Source of the DNA: Gnetum montanum
Lineage: Eukaryota > Streptophyta > Gnetopsida > Gnetales > Gnetaceae
DNA: 64,000 nt
Reading direction: 5' to 3'
Assembly: GCA_015680685.1 (NCBI GenBank)
Contig: MNCI01023888.1
Location: 202,398-266,397 of the forward strand
In this document: positions 24,780 through 35,795 of the stretch, piece after piece
How the letters are laid out: every line of letters starts with the position of its first letter
How positions within the stretch are numbered: the first letter of the stretch is position 1
Position numbers and translations under genes: made by a program
Notes under the pieces: generated by a model
Told to the model about the DNA's origin: nothing
Seen by the model: the letters and a program-made list of their open reading frames with translations, nothing else
The model's database searches: none

Positions 24780-25706
24780 GAGATATTATATAAGAATGAA
24801 CTAGAACTACTAGAACTAAAAGCCTTACCAGATGTACTTGAATATGCTTTCCTAAATAACAAAAAGCTAGTGATTATAAATGTCAATCTTGACAAAGAAC
24901 AAAAGAGAATATTATTAGAAGTAGTAAACAAATGGCCAACTGCATTTGCATGGTTTTATGATGAAGTCACTAGCATTGATTCATGAATCTGTCAACATCA
25001 TATCTACACCAATCCAGATGTTAAACCACATCACCAACCTCAACGAAGATAGAACCCAAAACTCAAAGAAGTTGTTAAACAAAAATTAGAAAAGCTATTA
25101 AAGGTAGGGTTCATCTAACCTATTTCAGATAGTAAATGTGTTAGTCCATTGCTCATTGTCCCAAAGAAGGATGGTAAGTGAAGGATATGTATAAATTTGT
25201 GACTATTGAACATGGTGACATTCAAAGATCATTTTCCTCTATCATTTATCAATCAAGTTTTGGATACTATTGTAGGATCTCAATCTTATAGCTTTCTAGA
25301 TAGATACAAGGGATACAACTAGATTTGTATTGCACTAAAAGATCAAGAGAAGACAACGTTCACCAATCCATGGGGAATGTTTGTATATAGGAAAATGCCC
25401 TTTGAACTATGTAACATTGCACTAACATTTCAAAGACTTTTTTTTTATATAGATTGGTAATGGAGTTGAGGTATTTATGAATGATTTTTGTACTTATGGA
25501 CTTGACTTCAAGCAAGCCTCAGATCACTTAGAGTAAGTTTTGAAATGATATGTTGAAACATATTTGAAGCTTAATTAATAGAAGAGCCATTTATTAGTCC
25601 AAGATGGCATAGTTTTAGGATACAAGATATCTTATAGAGAAATAGAAGTAGATCTAGACAAAATTAGAGTCATCTAGAATATTATCTAAAGGTCACAAAT
25701 AGTTAA
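24780..25706 (+). pseudogene. pol: Reverse transcriptase of family A, cut by copy A LTR
   Basis: Blocks seen are LPDVLEYAFL, NKWPTAFAWFYDEV, KLEKLLKVGFI, PLLIVPKKDGK, KDHFPLSFINQVLDTIVG, EKTTFTNPWGMFVYRKMPF and the active-site block VFMNDFCTYGLDF. There FMDDF has become FMNDF, so one catalytic aspartate is lost. Stops are mostly TAG and TAA at Gln or Trp positions. The sequence runs up to a GYKIS and EVDLDKIRVI block and stops at 25706, where a family A LTR begins. The rest of the element is not found on the far side of copy A (33392 on). Confidence 0.8.
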
Positions 25707-26540
25707 TGATGAGCGGCGAGGTATCCCTATGCTCAACCATATGAATACGAGCATACACGCACGATCCAATTGAATTCTAAGGACTAAGTGCTTATGCACC
25801 TTTGTGGAACAAGAATGAGTTGGTTAATCATTGTCTTCCCAAGCTTACTTGTATGTCACGATTGTATGGTTAAGTAAACTTGAGGCATATGATTTTTTAT
25901 GGCTTTTATGTTTTTATGTCCTGCTACTAATAAGGGAGGAGAGAGATAACTAAGTAACTAATTTAATTTAACTACTAATTAACTAGGATTTAATTAATTC
26001 TAATACCAGTATCTATTCTCACTTGTCGTACACATCTTGAACCAGTGCAACACTATTGGGATTACCAAACGCTGATCATTACTGGGTTACCAAGTGTTAC
26101 ACGCATGCTCGAAGTGATCGTATTGAGTGTGCTTACTTAGGAGAGTTGTAGGGGAAGAGAGAGAGAGAGAGAGCATTAATTAACTAAGGAAAGCATTAAA
26201 TAACTAAAAATAACATTAATTAATCTATTCTAAATGTTGCAAGGTTTATCACAAAGTTTGTCTTTATTGCCGTATACAAGGTATGCTCAGGTACACAATG
26301 CTCGAATAAAGATCCGTTCACTTTATGACTCCTACTGTAGGCACGCAAAACTAATTCTAACTCTAAGAGAGAGAAAAGGTAAGATTTTGGGTAAGAGACT
26401 AAAATTAACTATACAAACCAAGTGCACCTACCTCTTATTTATAGGCAATGAGGCAGAACGTGATATCGGATATCCGACATTGCATGGCAAGCTCCGATAT
26501 CGTAGACCTGATATCGCGACCTCGATATCGTGGTTCATCA
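25707..26540 (-). repeat. Family A LTR, sub-type 1 (3' LTR of copy A)
   Basis: It is bounded by TGATGAG and TTCATCA. The sequence next to it on the inner side, tacccccacgac, is the complement of a purine tract, as expected beside the 3' LTR of a minus-strand element. Within about 70 bases of the outer U3 end (26462-26530) are five GATATC cores, two of them exact CGATATCG. A TATA-type sequence lies at about 26432-26442 (complement of ctcttatttatag). A short (GA)n run is at 26157-26174. Confidence 0.85.
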
Positions 26541-27735
26541 TACCCCCACGACTGAATAAAAACTCATCCTTGAGTTCCTTAAAAAATATTAGGAGGTATG
26601 GGATTACTGACTGAATCAAAATTGGTAGTGAAATAGGATGTAGACTCTATGCACCTAGTGAACGGATCGATAATACATTACAACATTAGTGTTCATACCC
26701 ATGGTGGTGAACACTATACATAAGTGACATCCAAACCTTCACTTGACAGCTTGAAGAGAAAGAGAGAGAAAAGAAAATGAGGCATGTTGCTACCAATGTC
26801 GAGATTGCACCCTCCATTTTTTATCCATAATCACGTAATCAGACTTGTTCCCGGTGTAAATGCTCCAGCTCTAGTCCATCCTGAGTGCTTCCTCCTACCC
26901 GAATCCATTGTCCATGTAATCACCATCTGCACACACAACACAGTCACGGATGAGCAAGGATAAGTAAACCACGATGCAGTTGATACCTTGCCTTGATATG
27001 AAGCGCATTGGTTGGGTTGTGGTTATGGCAAAAAATAGGTTAGAGATTTATTATTGATAACTACCCAAGGTGTAGGGGTTAGGCAAGTAGTAGAATGAAG
27101 AAATTGAAATGAAAAATTTGTGCCAGGGCCCCCATGACTAAGAGCAAAACTTTAGTAGCAATAAGATGGAAAAATATAAGGAACAAGAAAGAAGGGAAAA
27201 ATAACAATGGCAACTCCAATAAGATGGATGTCAAAGATGGGGAGGAACCGAGAAATGGTTGATTGCAGAGAATGTTTAAGGGAAAGAACTTAACAATTGC
27301 ACCAAAAAGGAATGCCAATGGGTCCTCCCCAAAGTAGGCTCATGCCCTGACAAACCCATAAATAAAGAGTCCATCGGCTCTAGGAATGTCATTTGGAAGC
27401 AAAAGTTAAAAAATTACCCACAAGAATTTACCAAGGAAAAATAATGCATCAACAAAGATATGGACTAATCATAAAACCGGTAATGAGGTGGAACATGGAA
27501 AGAAAGATGGAGAGTAGAAATAGAATGGAATCCCAAGAGCAAGGTTGTGTAAAGTCCCTTGTGTATGTCATGGTTAATGTGATTAAGTAGAACTCATTTC
27601 AAATCCGAACTCAAACCAACCACATTCAGTGACTTCGCATCAATACACTTGGCCAATCCATCCTCTTGAAGCAATAAGAATGCCTCCACAAAGAGTGACC
27701 ATCATCCGAAGGAGAGCGAGATAAAGAAGCAGGAA
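26541..27735 (-). other. 3' non-coding region of copy A, part 1
   Basis: It aligns with 43250-44460 of copy B (for example cctccccaaagtaggctcatg in both). Frames are short and not conserved between the two copies, so I see no gene. Athila elements may carry an env-like gene in this position; none is recognisable here. Confidence 0.6.
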
Positions 27736-27740
27736 GCGAG

Positions 27741-28634
27741 TGATGAGTGGCAAGATACCCCTACACTCAACCATACGAATACGAGCGTAGCACGCATGAT
27801 CTGGTCGAACTCCATAGACTAAGTGCCTACACGCCTCATGGAACACTTAGGGTTAATCATTCGTTGTCTTCCCAGACTTACTTGTAGTTGTCATGGTGTA
27901 TGGTTAAGTAAGTCTGAGGTATATGATTTTTATGGTCTTTTATGTTTTATCTCCTATGCTATTGAGGTGAAGGGTTGAGAAACTAATTACTAATTCTAAC
28001 TAATGAACTAAGTCTACATTACCTAGCGTTAGCATCCGTTCCCACTTACCGTACATACCCTGAACCGATGCAATTGTGGCTACCAAACGCTAATCGTTGC
28101 TGGGATCACCACGCATAACGCACGTGCTCGAAGTGGTCGTATTGAGGCACTTAACTAGGAGGAAAGGGTTGAGAACGCTAATCTAGCCTAAGTGTGATGA
28201 GCAGCCGATTCCTTGATTATCTGTACACATCCTTAAATGCTCGTAATCAAGTTGTACTCATTCCGCATTTCTAGGAGATAAGGGTAACAAAGAAGGCAAT
28301 AAATAACATTAAATAAAATCCTAATTAGCCTATTCCATGCACTGCAAGGTTTATCCAAGAAGCTCATCTTTATTGCCGTACACAACTTGTGTTCAGGTAC
28401 AATGTTGCTCGAATAAAGATCCGTTCACTTTAGGACTCCTACTGTGGCCACATGGAAAATATTCCATCTCTGGAGTGATCAATCTGCCAGAGTTTCCCTA
28501 CTTCTAGCCTAGGATGAGGAAACAAGGGAGAGCTGCCTCTTATTTATAGATATGATGGTGCACCGCGATATCGGGTACGTGATATCATAGGGGACGACGC
28601 GATATCATGGCCCATGCGATATCGCGTCTCATTA
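27741..28634 (-). repeat. Solo family A LTR with target-site duplication
   Basis: It starts TGATGAGTGG and ends CTCATTA. It is flanked by gcgag (27736-27740) and gtgag (28635-28639), a 5-bp target duplication with one transition. Copy B has the empty site: at the aligned place (about 44470) it reads gaagtgagaagggg without an LTR. Its left part resembles sub-type 1 and its right part sub-type 2. Four GATATC-type palindromes lie near the right end. Confidence 0.85.
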
Positions 28635-28639
28635 GTGAG

Positions 28640-29317
28640 AAAGGGACTTAGTTAGAGGGGACCTTCAAGCATGGGTAACATGTCTTTCCAGTGCCATAAC
28701 CAGTGCTTGTAGCCCAAATTGCTTTATTATGTCTAAGGGGTGTGCTTGGAATTTCCACTTTTTTTGTGTGTGAAAACCACACCATGCAAAGAATTATTTT
28801 TATTCACTCAGCTTCTTGATATTTGATTGATGGCAAAATGACAGAAAACCTAGGAAAAAGTATCCAAGCACCCAAGAGAATGGTGAACACAAATGCATCG
28901 AATCCCCTTGAAGCCACACCCTTTTCATCCATTGAGTCCTTCCTCGGTTTGAAGAATACCAAGCCACTAGTTTATTAATAAGTTTACTTAGAAAAAAGGG
29001 ACTGTACAATTCCAAGCCAAAGGAGATCATAGGGTTGAATGGATGAGTGGACAGCGTGGACTCATTACCTATTTTATCAAAAGAACCATATCATAATATC
29101 AACATCATAATTCAGAGGTAAAAACCAAACATTAGTAATTAATATTATATAATTCAACCCACCATGATGAGCACTTATTGTATGACGAATGAAAGTAAAA
29201 CAACCAAACAAAGAAATAGTAAAAATGGTAACGATGGTGTAAAACAAAAAATAAGTAAATATGAAAGAATGTGTAAAACAAAAATATGTAAAAAGATATA
29301 TAAAAAGAACTAAGGGC
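28640..29317 (-). other. 3' non-coding region of copy A, part 2
   Basis: This is the continuation of the 3' region between the solo LTR and the end of the integrase frame. It aligns with about 44480-45160 of copy B. No coding frame is conserved between the two. Confidence 0.6.
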
Positions 29318-30730
29318 CTAGAATGGTTGGCATAGGTGGTCATCTCCCCCATGACTAAGTTCGAAGGAGGAGATCTGAAATAGTGAGTAGGTTTGTTCAC
29401 CAACAGAGATAGCATGTGTATTGGCTATCCTAAGCTCATGTAAAGGTTTGGTTTGTTGCACGTTGACCAAAAACTTCTTGTCCAGGCTCTCAGGTTTATA
29501 TATCATCATGACCCCTAAAGGAAAAGTTGCATGAATGACATAAGGTCCTTCCCATAGCATTTGAAATTTGGTATGTTGTGGCACATGTGTGGGATTCCAG
29601 TAGAGAACCTTATCTCTCGATTGATAGTTAACTTTCCTAATTCTTAGGTCATGACATTGTTTATTGAAGTCCTTGTGCAATTCGTTAGATGACAAGGCAG
29701 CCAATCGGTTCTCATCTAGTAGGTTAAGTGTCATCAATCGTTGTTTTTGTGCTCGATCAAGGTCAAGGTTGAGATCACATGCTGTGGATAGTGTACGAAG
29801 CTTAGTTTGAATGGGAAGCACTGGTAATTTACCGTACACTAACTCATAGGGAGAGTAGCCTATAGGGAGTTTCCATGTGGAGCGGTATGCCCAAAGAGCA
29901 TCATTTAGTTTAGTGCTCCAGTCTCACCTAAACTTTCTAATAGTTCTTGTCAATATCTTTGTAATCTCCCTGTTGGTGACTTCGGCTTAACCATGCACTT
30001 GGGGGTGGTATGGTGTTGTTAGTTTGTGTTTGACCCCTAAGCGTTGCATTAATTTTCAAAAAGTTGCACTTGTGAAGTTTGTACCATTATTTGAAATAAG
30101 TGCATGAGGCATACCAAACCTATTTATGATTTTTTGTTGAACAAATCGTGTAGCTGTAGATGATGTACAATCCTTAACAGTAGCTACTTCTGCCCATTTT
30201 GTAAGGTAATCAACGGCAATAATAATATAAGCTTTTCCATTGGAAATTTGTGTAATTGGCCCCATGAAATCAATTCCCCAAATGTCAAAGGGTTCTAAAG
30301 GCTGGATCCATTGTTGCGGACCCTCCATTCTAGCAGTCATCCCCCCATCATGTTGACAGTGCTCACAAGATTGGACGAAATGATGGGTGTCCCGAAGCAA
30401 TGTAGGCCAATAATATCCTGCAAGTAGGATCTTAATGGCTGTTCGTCTCTCGACGTAATGACCCCCACAAGGACCCTCATGAGCATCTTGGAGAACTCTT
30501 AGTTGATCTACATCGGGAACACACCATCGAACCAAGCCATCAGCACATACTTTGTAAAGTTGCCCATTGATTTCCATAAAATACTTTTCTTGGTGAAGAA
30601 ATTATTGTTTCTTTTTAGCATCAAACCCTTGTGGTGTTTGTTGTGTAAGGAGATAGGTGAGAATGCTACCATACCAATTTGTCTCTGTGGTTAATTGATC
30701 ATTCACTACACCAACAAAGAGGAGTTCATC
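29318..30730 (-). pseudogene. pol: Integrase of family A, copy A
   Basis: Two long frames, 30577-30056 and 29839-29318, make up most of this integrase. The zinc finger is intact: HEGPCGGHY then CEHCQ. The core shows WGIDFMGPI with the first catalytic Asp, TKWAEVATVKD, and ALISNNGTNF, where the second catalytic Asp has become Asn. AEVTNREI with the Glu follows after a stop. The C-terminal part reads YQSRDKVLYWNP, LWEGPYVI and then KFLVNVQQTKPLHELRI. No chromodomain is present, in line with Athila/Tat elements. It is the best preserved integrase of the family in this window. Confidence 0.88.
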
Positions 30731-31150
30731 TAGGAAATAATTAGAAATTGGATACTCATCCTCTTAGCTATCCCATCATAATCGAGATAAATGATCAGCA
30801 ACTACGTTCTCGGTACCTTTGCGATCAGTCATTATTAAATCGAACTCTTGTAAGATTACAAGCCATCATATGATGCGAGGGCTTACTATTGGCTTATTCA
30901 TTAGGAACCTTATTGCACTATGATCCATGTGTACAAATGCCTTATATCCCAAGACATAGTGCCTAAATTTTTCTAGTGCAAACACTACAACCATTAATTC
31001 TTTCTTTATTGTAGTGTAGTTAAGTTGTGCACTAGTGATACTTCTACTTCCATAGTGGATGTAATAAGGACATTTTTGGTCATCTAACTATGTAAGTACA
31101 ACTCCTAAGGCAAAGTTGAACGCGTCAGTCATTATGTGGAATGGTCTAGA
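30731..31150 (-). pseudogene. pol: RNase H of family A, copy A
   Basis: Reading the minus strand gives MTDAFNFALGVVL (first catalytic Asp), YYIHYGSRSITSAQLNYT, TIKKELMVVVFALEKF (catalytic Glu), HMDHSAIRFL (catalytic Asp) and ENVVADHLSRL at the end. It is joined directly to the gag zinc knuckle on its upstream side by a deletion that removed protease and RT. At 31126-31141 and 31152-31167 the 16-mer cagtcattatgtggaa occurs twice, beside the junction. Confidence 0.8.
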
Positions 31151-31199
31151 CCAGTCATTATGTGGAACGTGCTTCCCCAATGCTCATATAAATGTAACA

Positions 31200-32340
31200 A
31201 GATTGGGCATTGGCCCTTGGGGTGATCGTACAGGCAAATGTTACATTCATATGTGTGATTGGAAGTTGAGATTTTATTTTCCTTATCCCTTCTTTTTGAT
31301 TATCTAATGATACTTTCTCCTACTTCTTAGGTTGTCAAAAATCTATATTCAATAATATCAATATATTCTCCACACTTTTTATGCGTCCACTCCAACATCT
31401 TATTAATCTTTGCCTTGAATTCCTCTAATGATTGTGGTACTGGAAAAGATGATTTTTCCTCCTTGAGATTGGTTGATTTCTTCTTTTTGTGATTATAGAC
31501 CTTTGTTAAGTTGAGATTTTTATCTCGTTGATGTTTTTGAACACTCTCCCATCTAGCCATTTCTCCTTCTTCTTTTGCTACCCACTTAATAAACTCTTGG
31601 ACTTGATGGGTTCGTAGTTTGTATAGTTTACCTTGGGCATACATTCCTAGGGTATCTCTTATTTCATCATGTAGCCCATCAATGATATGATACATTAGCC
31701 TTTCCTCGAAGAACTCATGGCTTGGACAGTTGTTTAACAGTGCATAATATCTTTCTAAGGCCATGTCCAAGGGTTCATGTTGTGCTTGTTTCCACTCTTG
31801 GATTTGTTTTCTCAAGGCCAACATTCTTGCGTAGGTTTGATATCTTTCATTAAAGGCTTCTACCATTGTTGGATAATGTCATATTGAATTTGGTTTTAAC
31901 GATCTATACCATACTTTTGCTTGGACAACGAGTGTCATAGGGAAGGGCTTGAGTTTTTGCCAACCATTATCAATGTTGTTCCATGCACAAGCATCATAGA
32001 AGGCTTGTAAATGTTGATGTGGATCTAAGTCATAGCCTCCTGAGAAATTAGGAAATTTATTTAAATCGAGCCTAGGTAGATAGCTCTCTTTTTGATGCCT
32101 ACGACGGGAGATTCAAACAGCCTCTTGGATTTGCGTTAGGCTTGTAGTGGCAAGTAGGGGTTCATTCGCATTAGGTAAGTTATGCTTTCGTGTGTTGGGG
32201 TGATGTTGCCTTCATTTATGTTTATAGGAAATCCCCACTTCGGATTACGTACTCCAATCTTCATTGTCAGATAATTCGTTGATTCTCCAATGAATTACTT
32301 CACTAGATGTGGCATTATTATAGTATTATAGGAGAGCCAT
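31200..32340 (-). pseudogene. gag: gag of family A, copy A
   Basis: The frame starts MALL at 32340, after the leader. An RRRHQKESYLPRLDL segment and the capsid core DLDPHQHLQAFYDACAWNN follow, then KVWYRSLKPNSI and the open piece 31866-31327 (MVEAFNERYQTYARMLAL, GLHDEIRDTLGMYAQGKL). It ends in a zinc knuckle CNICLYDHPKGQC near 31201-31245 after a frameshift. Stops are few and mostly explainable by C-to-T changes. It is a close relative of the copy B gag. Confidence 0.85.
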
Positions 32341-32462
32341 GGCTGTGAAATTGTGTGTGAATTTATATGTGAATTTTTATAATTATTTCTTTCTAAAATA
32401 TGTATCATTAATTCCTATACAACGACCTTGTATGATATAACTAATCTAGATAACTAGCACTA

Positions 32463-32480
32463 TCCCTAGCAACGGCGCCA
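32463..32480 (-). other. Primer-binding site of copy A (tRNA-Asp)
   Basis: On the minus strand the LTR is followed after one base by TGGCGCCGTTGCTAGGGA. This differs by one base from TGGCGCCGTTGCCGGGGA plus its neighbour, the plant tRNA-Asp primer site known from Athila elements. The difference fits a C-to-T and a G-to-A change. Confidence 0.85.
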
Positions 32481-32481
32481 A

Positions 32482-33391
32482 TGATGAGTGGCGAGGTACC
32501 CCTACACTCAACCATATGAATACAAGTGTTTCACGCACAATTTGGTCGAACTCCGCAGATGGGCTAGTTATGGTATCTAGACAATTATCCTTAGGTCATA
32601 GTTTCCACCTATACTAGTATTAGCTTTGTCATGTATGCTTTAGTCCAGAGTGAGGTGTATGATGTGTTCCTATGCTAACACTACTCCTGGGTATGATGGT
32701 AAATAAGATTAACTAAGCTAAGAGAGAAAGGGTGAGAGAGAATCTAAGCTAGCCTAAGTGCGATGAGTATCCATTCCTCAATCATTTGTACACATCTTGG
32801 ACCTTGTGCATGACTACCACTGGGATTACCAAGCATAGATCCTAGGTACGCTACTGGGTTACCAAGTAGTCACACTTAAATGCTCATGATCAAGTCGTAC
32901 TCATTCCGCATTTAATAGGAGTTTAGGGTGAGAAGAGATTAACTAAGAAAGTAGTAAATAACAATTAAATAATTAATTAAGCTAAGTGAATGCTGCAATA
33001 ATGAAGTAATCTCAATCTTTATTTTTGGTCATGTGCATGTCCAAGTACGTCACACTCGAATAAGGATGCCGTACAATTACAATCACCACACTGCGGGCAT
33101 GCACTAGGAGAGAAGGGTTGGGAGAAGAAATACTTAAAACTAAACACTTAAAATAAATTATAAAAACTAAGAACTAACTCCTAGAATAAGGAAAGCTGCC
33201 TCTTATTTATAGAAATTGAGGCAGGCTGTGATATCGCATACGCGATATCGTGGGGCATACGTGATATCGTGGCTGCGATATTGAGGGTCCAATAATTGGG
33301 CCTGATAGATCATATCTTGTATTAGGGCTCCAATAATAGGGCTCTGATAATAGGGCTTCGATAACTAGGCCTGACAAACCATGACTCATCA
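32482..33391 (-). repeat. Family A LTR, sub-type 2 (5' LTR of copy A)
   Basis: It is bounded by TGATGAG and CTCATCA. The minus-strand TATA box TATAAATAAG lies at 33202-33211. Upstream of it, four GATATC-type palindromes (33230, 33243, 33262, 33276) are spaced by about 13-19 bp. The outermost 108 bases contain a short tandem unit of 14-16 bp (gggctc, then ataata). The body matches the inserted LTR at 22229-23028 better than the 25707 LTR. Confidence 0.85.
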
Positions 33392-34118
33392 ATAACTAAA
33401 GCACTTTTCCTAGACTCTATCTCTTCACTCTCTTTTCTCAACTCACCTCTTATCTCCGTAGACTCTCTTAGCCAAAATGAAGGCTCTACATGTCTATTTA
33501 TATTTTCTCCCATGTCTATTCATATTTCCTCTTTAAATTTAAAATTTAAATCTTTAAAAATCTGTATGAAATTATCTCATATCTGTAGAAGAAATCTTGG
33601 AGTAGAATGAGATTTCTTTCCTAGAAGTTATTATTTGTATACAAGATGTCTTAACTTGATGTGAGACATCTTGACTTACTATGATATGTCTTGGATTACT
33701 AGGTGATGTCTTGCATGGAACATCTTGGCTTTTGCTAAGATGTCTTGGTCTCATCTGGAACATCTTAGCTTCATTTGGAATGTCTTGCTTAGGATGTCTA
33801 GAAATACTTGAGACATTTGGAGTCAGGAAGAGTTGTCTAGAATAAGGCTAGGATGTCTCATCTACTAGAGCTATAAAGAATGAGGATTTCCTTAACATCT
33901 TGGATCTCTAAATATCTCTCACAAGCCTCCATTAAATCATGGAATCCCCTTGAGCATCTCAAAGTAGGCCAACAAAACCTCCAAACATGCCAAGTACCTT
34001 GCATTCATCATTAAAAAAACAATACTAAAAGACAAACACAACCAACACACAAACATTCTATATACAAACACATTGAGGATTATAGTTGGGCTAGGTAATA
34101 TTCTTATCATCTCTTCCA
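33392..34118 (-). repeat. 3' LTR of chromovirus C, partial
   Basis: It aligns with 37694-38399, the 5' LTR (for example ctatctcttcac, caaacatgccaagtacctt, cattgaggattata). About 200 bases at its outer end are replaced by copy A. It is rich in GACATCTT/AAGATGTC-like motifs (33650-33860). TATAAATAGAC lies on the minus strand near 33498-33508. Confidence 0.8.
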
Positions 34119-35252
34119 CCCCAAAGAATTTAAACTTATCGTTAACTTGGTTGTATACTTGGAATAACATTTAGCTCCTATAAAGCCAAGTCTTTCTCAT
34201 GGGCTCAAATGGTATTTTCAAGCCCTTCATCATTCCAATGTACCAAGTGCTCATGCTTGTGTTTGTCTCTTATGCTTCTATCCTTTCTTTCTTGTAGTAT
34301 AATTGCTTTCCTTAGTAGCTTGGCTAAGTTTGAGTCTTCAAGTGCATCTTTGAGGATTTCAAGACTATCCATCAAGTTTGATGCAACCACATTCCCATGG
34401 TATGGATTTAAATCTAAAACATTAAAGCATAAAAATTGTTCAAATCATTAGGTAAATCAATCTCATATGCATTTGGATTGATTTTAACCATGATCTAAAA
34501 TGGATCAATTTTCCTTTACTTCAACTTATAGAAGTGAACATTCTTTTATCTCTCCTTGATCATGTAAATTCAAACATAATCACCAATCTAGAAATTAATT
34601 ATCCTCTTATCCTCATTTGCTTTGGAAGATACAATTTTTGTCTTTTTCTCCACATGAGTTTTAACTTTCTAATGTAATTCTCTCATTTTCTCAACAAATT
34701 CTGAACTCAAAGAGGCACAATCTTTAAATTTCCTCAACTCATCAACCATTCTTGGTGAAAACTCATAATTTTCCATGAAAGGACTCTTACCATTACTAGA
34801 ATGAAAAGCATTATTATATGATAAGTTAGCATGGGGCAACATGTTTTCCCACCTTTAAGCTTTATCCTCACACAAACACCTCAATATCTTTAATAAAGAC
34901 CTATTTACAGCTTCAGTTTTCTCATTGGTTCAAGGGTGATAGGTTGTGAAAAAGAAACTTGACTTCAATTAGTTTCCAAAATAATCTCCAAAAATGTATG
35001 GTAAATTTGACATCCCTACCATTCATAATGTTTGAAGGAATGCCATGTAGCCTTACAACATGATAAAATAATAAATTTGCAACATGGGAAGCATCACTAC
35101 TTCTCTTTCATGAAATAAAATGATCCATCTTGGTATATCTATATACTAGAACAAGTATAGAATCATGACAAAATAGTATCTTAAGAATGTCACAAACAAG
35201 TCCAAAGAAATCCATCTCTAATGCAAGCTCATTTGATTTTTAATGAAGCTCA
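34119..35252 (-). pseudogene. Integrase end and chromodomain-like tail, chromovirus C
   Basis: Reading the minus strand from about 35.2 kb gives DSILVLVYRYTKMDHFI and SSDASHVANLLFYHVVRLHGI, then NGRDVKFTIHFWRLFW, where the usual SDRD reads NGRD. A basic C-terminal region follows, then SNLMDSLEILKDALEDSNL and HEHLVHWNDEGLENTI in the open frame 34390-34205. The last block sits where chromoviruses have a chromodomain and matches its YLVKWKG-type strand loosely. Frameshifts and stops abound in the middle. Confidence 0.7.
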
Positions 35253-35795
35253 TTAATGAAAGCCTTCTAATGTTTCCTTGACAACATCAACATATTCCAA
35301 TGCTAAGGGTTGCACTACTAGAGGAAGTTTATTTGAATGCTCTTCTTTAATTATTTCAAGTGTTAACATGATAAAAAAACCATGCCTAGCCTCTTCATGT
35401 GCTTGTAGGTACTCTTTCTCACTAAGCAAGTTCAAAGTAGCATTTGTGAGAACATTTTCCTTATACTACTACAAAGTGATTGGGACGAATTCATGTATCT
35501 CATATTCTCTTGGTACAAACCAAACATTTCTTGCATCTCTAAAAGACTACATGTTGTCAAAGTTCCAAGGTCTTCCCAAAATGGCATCAATACAATCAAT
35601 TGGAAGAATGCCATAATCAATATTGTCTTTAAAGAAATCAATTTTGAAAGAAAAAACACACTTCTCCTTCACTTGGAAATTATTTTTTAAAAGCCAATGA
35701 AATCTATAGGGCCTAGAATATGGAGAGGTCTTCAAGCCAAGCTTAGAAAAATTCTTTGAAGAAATCGTATTTTCTTTAGCATCACCATCAATCAA
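35253..35795 (-). pseudogene. Protease and linker, chromovirus C
   Basis: The frame 35795-35547 holds MIDGDAKENTISSKNFSKLG, the retropepsin active-site region with D-G-D-A in place of D-(S/T/G)-G-A. It ends in LPIDCIDAILGRPWNFDNM, the ILGRPW block. After a frameshift comes a linker (VPREYEIHEFVPI, NLLSEKEYLQAHEE) that normally leads into RT. RT and RNase H are not found: the sequence jumps to integrase near 35220. Confidence 0.75.

Larger units (their letters stand above)
25707..33391 (-). mobile_element. Family A element, copy A (Athila/Tat-type, internally deleted)
   Basis: Read on the minus strand the order is LTR (33391-32482), tRNA-Asp primer site, gag with zinc knuckle, RNase H, integrase, a non-coding 3' region with a solo LTR inside, purine-type tract, LTR (26540-25707). 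Protease and RT are missing through a deletion near 31.15 kb. The two outer LTRs belong to different sub-types, and the five bases flanking them (gttaa, ataac) do not match. The copy may therefore be a product of recombination between two elements rather than one insertion. Confidence 0.75.

Noticed and set aside
27079-27318. Hydrophobic minus-strand frame in the 3' region of copy A, possible env-like signal
   Set aside because: The same place in copy B is frameshifted without a common protein; there are too few shared residues to support a gene.
29077-29415. Minus-strand frame with Phe/Tyr-rich transmembrane-like stretch after the copy A integrase, a possible env-like gene
   Set aside because: It is not conserved in the aligned region of copy B, lies partly over the end of integrase, and has the composition of A-rich DNA on the plus strand.
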